Positions 1 through 4,825 of a stretch of 8,593 bases of DNA are shown one piece after another. A program made the translations under genes and the position numbers. Origin of the DNA: Clostridium sp. UBA4746 (GTDB lineage Bacteria > Bacillota > Clostridia > Clostridiales > Clostridiaceae); the NCBI GenBank assembly GCA_002403785.1, contig DHIM01000043.1, positions 5,687 to 14,279 on the forward strand. Direction: 5' to 3'. Within the stretch, counting starts at the first letter, position 1, and the number at the start of each line of letters is the position of its first letter. The notes beneath the pieces were generated by a model. It made no database searches. It was not told where the DNA came from and saw only the letters and a list, made by a program, of their open reading frames with translations.

Positions 1-787
1 CTTTATCAGTACATAACCTTATATCTCTTGTATGGTTTTTATATTTTTCTAAATCCTTTTCTAATAATTCTTCTATTCTATGTTCAAGGCCAACTTCTTT
101 TATAATTAAAGAGCATATATCATAACGGCTTAAACTGTTATGACTTCCAACATGATAGATACCATATGGAATTTCAAATATCTTTGGAAATTGGTCTATA
201 ACCTCATGAACATAAGTTAGACCTCTATATTCATTTGGTGTAACCAATGTTTTTTTGCCTTTTAAAATATCGGTTAATGTACCCCAAAGTATATTAGCTG
301 ACATACCACAATTTCGCTCAGGGATACCAAAGAGCCAAGTAAATCTTAAAACCCAAAGTTCATCTAGTATTTCTTTTAGTAAGCCTTCAGCTTCATATTT
401 ATTTTTACCATAAACTGTATCAGGGCAAGGAGTAACATCTTCTGTATATGGGCCACCGTTAATATTACCATTAAAAACTTGCTCAGAACTAATAAATATC
501 ATTTTAGAATGTACTTTTTTGCAAGCTTTAGCAACGTTTATTGTTCCTGTAACATTAATTTTATATGCAAGCTCTGGATTTGCATTGCAAAAATCAGTAC
601 TTGCTTTAGCAGCTGCATGAATAACGTAGTCTGGGTTAAAATTTTTAATAGTCTCAGTTACTTGAGCTTCATTAGTAACGTCAAGCATAGATGTATTTGC
701 TGAGAGAATTTCATAAGTATTTTGATATCTCTGAGCAAATCTTGTACAAAAGAAACCATTTCCACCTGTTAATAATATTTTTTCCAT
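1..787 (-). CDS. RmlD-like NAD(P)-dependent sugar-nucleotide dehydrogenase (SDR), 3' end cut off by window
   Basis: The reverse strand reads 262 codons from an ATG at 787-785 without a stop, running off the left edge. A GAGGTG ribosome binding site (798-793) sits 5 bases before the start. The protein is an extended short-chain dehydrogenase. It has a Rossmann glycine motif LLTGGNGFF (residues 5-13), an HAAAKAS stretch (57-63), an ISSEQVFNG stretch (99-107) at the place of the RmlD-type STDYVFDG motif, and a catalytic YGKNK (Y126, K130). Later residues (TWLFG, RGLTYVHE, GIYHVGS) also follow the RmlD/epimerase pattern. RmlD-like proteins are about 280-300 residues, so probably only the last 20-40 are missing. 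The family reduces or epimerises nucleotide sugars in the cytoplasm; the exact substrate cannot be read here. The third glycine of the usual GxxGxxG is a cysteine (C14). It is divergent from the 953 gene. Confidence 0.88.
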   Translation of the reverse strand, partial: MEKILLTGGNGFFCTRFAQRYQNTYEILSANTSMLDVTNEAQVTETIKNFNPDYVIHAAAKASTDFCNANPELAYKINVTGTINVAKACKKVHSKMIFISSEQVFNGNINGGPYTEDVTPCPDTVYGKNKYEAEGLLKEILDELWVLRFTWLFGIPERNCGMSANILWGTLTDILKGKKTLVTPNEYRGLTYVHEVIDQFPKIFEIPYGIYHVGSHNSLSRYDICSLIIKEVGLEHRIEELLEKDLEKYKNHTRDIRLCTDK

Positions 788-821
788 TATAACACCTCAT
801 TTTAAATTTTTATTTGTTAAC

Positions 822-853
822 TGTTTATTGTTTATTATTATTGTTTATTGTTT
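822..853. repeat. Direct repeat TGTTTATTGTTT, two copies 20 bp apart
   Basis: TGTTTATTGTTT occurs identically at 822-833 and 842-853, so the copies start exactly 20 bp apart, close to two helical turns. The second copy covers the -35 box of the rightward promoter, and both lie at or just after the expected start of the leftward transcript. This is where a repressor acting on both promoters could bind. Simple AT-rich sequence drift is the alternative. Confidence 0.5.
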
Positions 854-869
854 GCTCCTATTGTATAAT
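841..869 (+). promoter_or_regulatory. Sigma-A type promoter for the UPF0303 gene
   Basis: TTGTTT (841-846), a 17-base spacer and a perfect TATAAT (864-869) point rightwards. Transcription would start near 876, about 77 bases ahead of the ATG at 953. The -35 box lies inside the second copy of a 12-bp direct repeat, and the -10 shares two bases with the leftward promoter, so the two should exclude each other. Confidence 0.5.
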
Positions 870-888
870 TAAAATAAGAAAACTTCAA
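860..888 (-). promoter_or_regulatory. Sigma-A type promoter for the leftward dehydrogenase gene
   Basis: On the reverse strand TTGAAG (888-883), a 17-base spacer and TACAAT (865-860) form a good match to the vegetative -35/-10 consensus. Transcription would begin near 853, giving a leader of about 65 bases before the ATG at 787. The -10 box overlaps that of the rightward promoter. Confidence 0.55.
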
Positions 889-952
889 TACGTAATTAGG
901 ATTTATTTAATTATTTTCGTGTGACTAGAACAGGTGGAAAAGGAGAACTATT

Positions 953-1423
953 ATGGAAGATTATGAAAAGATGCTAAAAGATATAGAAAAACAAGAGGAT
1001 ATGATACAATTCACTGAATTTACAAATGAAACAGCACTACAAATTGGAATGAGGTTAATTGAGAAAGCAAAAAAAGATAATTTATCAATGACAATTGATA
1101 TTACAAGAAGTGGACATCAATTATTTCATTATGCATTTGCCGGAACATCACCAGATAATGATCAATGGATTATTAGAAAGAACAGAGTGGTTAATAGATT
1201 TGGTGTCAGCTCTTTGTACATAGGAACAACACTAAAACTTTTGAAAAAGACAATTGAAGAAAAGTACCATATTTCGTCTGAGGAGTATTGTCCCTACGGA
1301 GGTGCATTCCCAATAATCATTAAAAATGTTGGAGTGGTAGGCACCATTTCTTCCTCTGGTTTAAGACAAATAACAGAACATAATCTAATAGTAGAGGTTT
1401 TAGAAGAATTTTTACGAAAATAA
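953..1423 (+). CDS. UPF0303 / YBR137W-type heme-degrading-domain protein
   Basis: This 156-residue cytoplasmic protein has the length and pattern of the UPF0303 (DUF336/GlcG-HbpS-like fold) family. The family signature GTSPDNDQWIIRKNRVVNRF is at residues 64-83, and a glycine-rich GGAFPIIIKNVGVVGT run is at 116-131, followed by SSGLRQ (133-138). There is no signal peptide or membrane segment. The start is well fixed: AAGGAG at 940-945 lies 7 bases before the ATG. The biochemical role of the family is unsettled; annotation pipelines call it a heme-degrading domain by fold similarity, which does not show heme activity. Two usually conserved spots look changed: the HGG motif is YGG here (Y115) and the DH near the end is EH (142-143). 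It is the first gene of the rightward cluster, 143 bases before the HAD phosphatase. Confidence 0.85.
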   Translation: MEDYEKMLKDIEKQEDMIQFTEFTNETALQIGMRLIEKAKKDNLSMTIDITRSGHQLFHYAFAGTSPDNDQWIIRKNRVVNRFGVSSLYIGTTLKLLKKTIEEKYHISSEEYCPYGGAFPIIIKNVGVVGTISSSGLRQITEHNLIVEVLEEFLRK

Positions 1424-1430
1424 GGGGACT

Positions 1431-1538
1431 TTAACGACATTTCAGAAGGAAAGCATTCCATCTTTACAAGTGGGAATTACATTCTATAATAAAGAGAAAA
1501 CTTCAGTGGGAGTCTAAATTTCCTTCTGAAGTCGTTAA
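1431..1538. repeat. Large inverted repeat, 20-bp arms with a 2-base bulge, enclosing a promoter
   Basis: The left arm (1431-1452) reads TTAACGAC-AT-TTCAGAAGGAAA. The right arm (1519-1538) is the exact reverse complement except that it lacks the AT. The 66 bases between the arms hold a good promoter. No T-run follows either arm, so this is not an intrinsic terminator. It starts 8 bases after the stop of the UPF0303 gene. A small MITE-like palindromic insertion or an RNA regulatory element are both possible. No target-site duplication is obvious in the flanks. Confidence 0.6.
1463..1490 (+). promoter_or_regulatory. Sigma-A type promoter for the HAD phosphatase gene, inside the inverted repeat
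   Basis: TTTACA (1463-1468), a 16-base spacer and a perfect TATAAT (1485-1490) form a strong promoter. Transcription near 1497 would give a leader of about 70 bases. This leader contains only the right arm of the surrounding inverted repeat. In it ACTTCAG (1500-1506) can pair with CTGAAGT (1526-1532). Confidence 0.55.
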
Positions 1539-1546
1539 TATTGCAG

Positions 1547-1557
1547 CTCCGCAGGAG
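1547..1557 (+). promoter_or_regulatory. Ribosome binding site in a small hairpin; decides the start at 1567
   Basis: AGGAG (1553-1557) directly abuts an ATG at 1558, which leaves no spacer, whereas the ATG at 1567 is 9 bases away. The second ATG is therefore the likely start. The site can be masked by CTCC (1547-1550) pairing with GGAG (1554-1557) over a GCA loop, a short stem of uncertain effect. Confidence 0.45.
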
Positions 1558-1566
1558 ATGATTTGT

Positions 1567-2466
1567 ATGTATAAATTATTGGTAATAGATATGGACGGAA
1601 CACTGCTTTCTAATAATAAGGAAATTTCTAAAGAGAATATTTCTGCAATTAAAAAAGCAAAACAAAAGGGTGTTAAAGTCGTAATTGCTTCAGGACGTAC
1701 GATTCAAGGTATTGAGAATTATTTAGAAGAGCTAGATTTAATAAGTAAGGATAACTATTCGGTGGTATGTAGTGGAGCAATGGTTATTAATAATACAAAA
1801 GAAAAAATAATCCAATGCGACTCAATCAGTTATGAAGACTTTAAGTATGTATTTGATTTAGTAAAGCAGCTTAATATAAATTTAAATATGTATTCTGATG
1901 AGAGTATATTAATACACTCTAGCAATTATTTTAGTAAAATTGATTCTATTGCAAATAACATACCTTTGCAAATGATGGATTTTAATACTCTTAAGGAAGA
2001 TACTCTAATTACAAAAATCATGCTAATAAATGAAGATTTAAGTATGCTGGGAGATATACAAGCAGCGTTTCCAAACGTTGTGGTAAAAGATATTGGAATT
2101 AAGGCTAAAAAAGACTATGATAAGGATTTATTTACAGACATGTCTAAGTTACCGCAAGAGTTCTTAGAAAAATTTACTGTTTCGAAAGTAGCGCCATATA
2201 TTGTGGAAGTTATGAAGAAAGACTCTAGCAAAAGATCAGGCATAGAAAAGATTGCAGAGGAGTTCAAAATAAAGCCACATGAGGTTATTTGTATAGGGGA
2301 TTCGGGGAATGATGAACAAATGATCGAGTATGCAGGGCTTGGAGTAGCTATGGGAAATGCATTTCCGGAAATCAAAGAAATTGCTGATTATGTGACTTAT
2401 TCAAATGAGGAGAATGGTGTTGCTCATGTAATAGACAAGTTTATATTGCATGAATCAGTTAGTTAG
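1567..2466 (+). CDS. Cof-type HAD-IIB family phosphatase
   Basis: This 299-residue cytoplasmic hydrolase has all four HAD motifs. Motif I is DMDGT with nucleophile D8 and acid D10. Motif II is S42 in IASGRT. Motif III lysine is in the SSKRSG stretch (about K222). Motif IV is GDSGND (244-249) with Mg-binding aspartates D245 and D249. The region between motifs II and III, about 45-210, is the Cof-type C2 cap, and the length is normal for the family. Relatives dephosphorylate sugar phosphates, FMN or pyridoxal phosphate; the substrate here is not readable. The ATG at 1558 would add only MIC and has no room for its ribosome binding site, so the start at 1567 is preferred. It also gives the usual family N-terminus MYKLLVIDMDGT. 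Its neighbours, a DeoR-type regulator and sugar dehydrogenases, make a phosphosugar substrate plausible, as an inference. Confidence 0.92.
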   Translation: MYKLLVIDMDGTLLSNNKEISKENISAIKKAKQKGVKVVIASGRTIQGIENYLEELDLISKDNYSVVCSGAMVINNTKEKIIQCDSISYEDFKYVFDLVKQLNINLNMYSDESILIHSSNYFSKIDSIANNIPLQMMDFNTLKEDTLITKIMLINEDLSMLGDIQAAFPNVVVKDIGIKAKKDYDKDLFTDMSKLPQEFLEKFTVSKVAPYIVEVMKKDSSKRSGIEKIAEEFKIKPHEVICIGDSGNDEQMIEYAGLGVAMGNAFPEIKEIADYVTYSNEENGVAHVIDKFILHESVS

Positions 2467-2469
2467 AGA

Positions 2470-2549
2470 AGTAATCGATAAGTTCGATAAGTAATCGACA
2501 AGTATGATAAAAAATTAACTAGTCTAATAAGCAATCGACAAACTCGATG
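2470..2549. repeat. Four tandem 20-bp units, possible operator array before the DeoR gene
   Basis: Units lie at 2470-2489, 2490-2509, 2510-2529 and 2530-2549, with no gaps. Units 1 and 2 match at 17 of 20 positions, units 1 and 4 at 15 of 20; unit 3 is the most worn (13 of 20 against unit 2). Units 1 and 4 each contain a perfect dyad ATCGA-N5-TCGAT (2474-2488 and 2534-2548), and units 2 and 3 carry decayed versions. The array starts 3 bases after the phosphatase stop and ends 61 bases before the TTG start of the DeoR-family gene. That is a natural place for an autoregulatory operator. Protein binding is inferred, not seen. Confidence 0.7.
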
Positions 2550-2610
2550 AAAAATAATATTTGCGCTACATTATATATGTATACATTCAATAGGGTAAGG
2601 TGGAGATATT

Positions 2611-3372
2611 TTGTTTGCAGAGGAAAGAGTAGAAGAAATTATTCAGCTATTAAATGAAAATCAAAAGGTAGTTGTAAAGGAATTAAGTAAAAGGTTTGAG
2701 GTTACAGAGGATTGTATAAGAAAAGATCTAAAAACATTAGAAAAAAAAGGAATTATTAAAAGGACTTATGGAGGTGGAGTATTAAGCAGACAGTTCGCTC
2801 CACATAATGATATTTTAATTAGAAAGAATATTAATTTAGAGGGCAAAATAAAAGTTGCAGAAAAGGCTTTTGAACTTATAAAGTCAAGAGAAACAATTTT
2901 TTTAGATATATCATCTATAAATATTTTAATTGCGGAGAAAATTGCGAAAGGCAGTAAAAAACTCATAGTTATAACTAATATGATTGATATTATTAGAACT
3001 TTTTCGCATTGTGACCATGTAGACGTAATAGGGACTGGTGGAGCGTTTAATAAAGAAGTAAATGGATTTGTAGGATCCTCAGCCATAGAGAGTATATCAA
3101 AGCACAAGGTAAACAGAGCCTTTATAGGTAGTTGTGGAGTCAACATGTTTGAAAAAAGTGTTACAACTTATGATGTTGAAGATGGAAATACAAAAAAAGC
3201 TATTATTAATTCAGGAAAAAAAGTTTATCTAGTGATGGAAAATAAGAAATTTTATTATGATGCAACGTATAAGTTTGCAGATATTTATGATATAGATGCA
3301 ATTATTGTAGACGAAAAACCAGATGAGAAAATATGTAGGGAACTAGAGAAAATTAACGTAGAATTGATTTGA
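2611..3372 (+). CDS. DeoR-family transcriptional regulator, TTG start
   Basis: This 253-residue protein has the standard DeoR layout. An N-terminal winged helix-turn-helix at about 5-57 includes VVVKELSKRFEVTEDCIRKD and the wing KRTYGGGVL (50-58). It is followed by a sugar-phosphate-sensing ISOCOT-fold domain at about 75-235. Family landmarks there are VITNM (120-124), GTGGAFNKEVNGFVGSSA (141-158) and RAFIGSCGV (169-177). Such proteins usually repress sugar-catabolism genes and let go when a phosphosugar binds. The start codon is TTG, supported by AAGGTGGAG (2597-2605) 5 bases upstream and by the typical family opening MFAEER. The effector pocket looks altered: the usual D-x-G-T/S-T-T loop is DISSIN (99-104), and the late DxSKF motif is ENKKF (210-214). 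The inducer may therefore differ from the classic ones. Likely targets are the tandem repeats directly upstream and neighbouring genes. No clear -35/-10 pair was found between the array and the start. Confidence 0.92.
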   Translation: MFAEERVEEIIQLLNENQKVVVKELSKRFEVTEDCIRKDLKTLEKKGIIKRTYGGGVLSRQFAPHNDILIRKNINLEGKIKVAEKAFELIKSRETIFLDISSINILIAEKIAKGSKKLIVITNMIDIIRTFSHCDHVDVIGTGGAFNKEVNGFVGSSAIESISKHKVNRAFIGSCGVNMFEKSVTTYDVEDGNTKKAIINSGKKVYLVMENKKFYYDATYKFADIYDIDAIIVDEKPDEKICRELEKINVELI

Positions 3373-3413
3373 AATTAGAGCAAATGAATATTTTCGAAGG
3401 TACTCTTTTAATT

Positions 3414-3446
3414 AAGAATTATTAGGAATAAAGACATCTAATTCTT
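3414..3446. repeat. Inverted repeat AAGAATTA / TAATTCTT upstream of the oxidoreductase
   Basis: AAGAATTA (3414-3421) and TAATTCTT (3439-3446) are perfect 8-bp arms separated by 17 bases. No T-run follows, so it is not a usual terminator. It lies 45 bases before the oxidoreductase start and could be an operator or a weak RNA hairpin. The sequence is AT-rich, so chance is a real alternative. Confidence 0.35.
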
Positions 3447-3490
3447 GCGATAGGGCATAATATTTAATATGAAAAGCGAGGTATTAAATT

Positions 3491-4528
3491 ATGAGGAAAA
3501 TAAATTTTGCAATGATAGGGTATGGCGGTATAGCAAAAACTCACTCATTAGCAGTCTATGATGCTAACATAAGGTTTTCACTTCCATATGAACTTAATTT
3601 AAAATATATTGTAACTAGAAAGCCTATAAATGCTCCAATTAGTGGTGTAAAAAATGTTACGGATATCGATGAAGTGCTTAAAGACGAAGAAATTGATTTT
3701 ATAGATGTATGTACTCCTAATGATGCTCATTTTGATATTGTAAAAAAAGCAGTTCAATATGGTAAAGCAATTTACTGTGAAAAACCACTAGCCGCGAATT
3801 GGGAAGATGCTATGGAAATGGCGAGGCTTGTTAAGGAAAACAACGTAATAAATTCTGTAGCTTTAGTATATAGATTTATGCCAGCTCTTACACTATTAAA
3901 AAGAGAACTTGAGAAGGAGACAATAGGACAAATTATAGATTTTAAAGTGAGAACTTATCATGATAGTTATTTAAATGAAAAGAAAAAAGACACATGGAGA
4001 ACTGGAAAGAATTCTGGCGGAGGAGCATTACTCGATTTAGGTGTTCATTTAATTGACATGATACAATTTACTATGGGGGAGATAGAAAAAGTAGAATCGA
4101 GGACTAGAATTTACTTTGTGGAAAGAGCACAAGTTGATGAAATAGCAAACTGTGATTTTACATTAAAAGATGGAGTCCGTGGAAGTCTTGAGGTCTCAAG
4201 AATATTTACTGAAAGAGATCAAACTGATGACTACGTAGTTTACGGCACCAAAGGTAGCATAAAAATTAATTTTAATAATCCTTATGAAATTGAAATATAT
4301 AAATACGAAAGTAATTCAACAGAAATTAAGGATGTAGCACCAGGAGATAGCCTATTAAAATATTATGCTGATAAAAGAAATTCTTTAGGGTTTTTCCAAA
4401 ATTGTCATACAGCCTCACTTATAAATTTTGCAAGTAAGATTTATAATAATAACCCTGACGGCATAGACGCTAATTTTGAAGCCGCATTAAAATGTCAAAG
4501 GGTAATAGATAAGGTGTATGGACGATAA
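3491..4528 (+). CDS. Gfo/Idh/MocA-family NAD(P)-dependent oxidoreductase
   Basis: This 345-residue cytoplasmic enzyme has an N-terminal Rossmann domain with MIGYGGIAKTH (8-18, GxGxxA-type nucleotide motif) and VCTPNDAH (73-80). It carries the family hallmark CEKPLA (96-101) with catalytic K98. The C-terminal alpha/beta domain contains GGGALLDLGVHLID (176-189), giving the expected D182 and H186 of the Lys-Asp-His catalytic set. Length is typical. Members oxidise or reduce sugars, inositols or their derivatives at a ring carbon; the substrate is not readable. The start is supported by GAGGT (3478-3482), 8 bases before the ATG. It follows the DeoR gene by 118 bases on the same strand, which fits a regulated sugar-utilisation gene. 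No convincing promoter of its own was found, so read-through from the regulator remains possible. Confidence 0.93.
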   Translation: MRKINFAMIGYGGIAKTHSLAVYDANIRFSLPYELNLKYIVTRKPINAPISGVKNVTDIDEVLKDEEIDFIDVCTPNDAHFDIVKKAVQYGKAIYCEKPLAANWEDAMEMARLVKENNVINSVALVYRFMPALTLLKRELEKETIGQIIDFKVRTYHDSYLNEKKKDTWRTGKNSGGGALLDLGVHLIDMIQFTMGEIEKVESRTRIYFVERAQVDEIANCDFTLKDGVRGSLEVSRIFTERDQTDDYVVYGTKGSIKINFNNPYEIEIYKYESNSTEIKDVAPGDSLLKYYADKRNSLGFFQNCHTASLINFASKIYNNNPDGIDANFEAALKCQRVIDKVYGR

Positions 4529-4538
4529 ATTTGTTTAA

Positions 4539-4619
4539 TTACATAAAGTGATTATTGCGAGCCAATTTGGCAATGATGTAGATGTAGATAAATTTATTGA
4601 TTTAGTAACAAACGAATAA
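4539..4619 (+). pseudogene. Possible decayed C-terminal fragment of a lost gene
   Basis: After an in-frame stop at 4536-4538, 26 codons read open to a TAA at 4617-4619. The peptide has a protein-like composition, including VIIASQFGND, DVDKFID and LVTNE. There is no ribosome binding site and the only possible start is a GTG at 4548, so expression as a peptide is unlikely. It may be the tail of a gene removed by deletion. I do not recognise the family, and chance is a serious alternative. The rest of the 297-base gap (4529-4825) holds a weak hairpin and a possible promoter, listed separately, and nothing else that I can see. Confidence 0.25.
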
Positions 4620-4648
4620 TATGGTAAAAACTTATAAAATATAATTAA

Positions 4649-4672
4649 GATATTATATGAATATCATTTTTT
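4649..4672 (+). terminator. Weak AT-rich terminator-like hairpin
   Basis: GATATT (4649-4654) pairs with AATATC (4660-4665) over a 5-base loop, followed after one A by six T (4667-4672). The stem is short and almost all A-T, so it would be a weak intrinsic terminator. Its place, 120 bases after the oxidoreductase stop, fits the end of the rightward sugar cluster. Confidence 0.3.
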
Positions 4673-4760
4673 ATGTTAAAGCAAAATTTGAGCTATTTCC
4701 ACAAAATTTACTGTTAAATACTATGATACTTTGAAAACTCTAGGAAAAAATCCGTTTTTG

Positions 4761-4769
4761 TGATATATT
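4761..4769 (+). promoter_or_regulatory. Possible extended -10 promoter for glnS
   Basis: TGATATATT is an extended -10 element (TGn plus TATATT). The hexamer 17 bases upstream (TAGGAA, 4741-4746) is a poor -35, as is common with extended -10 promoters. Transcription would start near 4776, 50 bases before glnS. No T-box or other riboswitch pattern is visible here. Confidence 0.3.
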
Positions 4770-4825
4770 TATTAGAATATAGGTAAAACTTACAAATAAA
4801 CCAGATTAAAAGGAAGGTTGCAAAT

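Noticed and set aside
479..703. Plus-strand open frame of 74 codons
   Set aside because: It lies wholly within the well-supported leftward dehydrogenase gene, is rich in Cys, Phe and Ser, and has no ribosome binding site.
1558..1566. Upstream ATG as start of the HAD phosphatase
   Set aside because: AGGAG abuts it with no spacer, and the next ATG at 1567 has a 9-base spacer and the normal family N-terminus.
2577..2586. Perfect palindrome ATGTATACAT, with TGTATACA also at 8495-8502
   Set aside because: It is short and AT-rich, and such palindromes are expected by chance at this composition; the two sites share no context.
2561..2591. TTGCGC as the -35 box of a promoter for the DeoR gene, and the similar TTGCGA at 3445-3450 for the oxidoreductase
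   Set aside because: Neither has a good -10 at 16-18 bases; the best matches are only four of six at unsuitable or weak positions.
2766..3146. Minus-strand open frame of 126 codons
   Set aside because: It is antisense to the DeoR-family gene, with composition typical of a reverse-frame shadow and no ribosome binding site.
4554..4573. GCCA-ATT-TGGC hairpin as a terminator after the oxidoreductase
   Set aside because: The stem is only 4 bp before a bulge, and no T-run follows.
4529..4825. T-box or other riboswitch ahead of glnS
   Set aside because: No GGTGG-ACC T-box core, specifier-like stem or G+C-rich terminator with a U-tract is visible in the gap.
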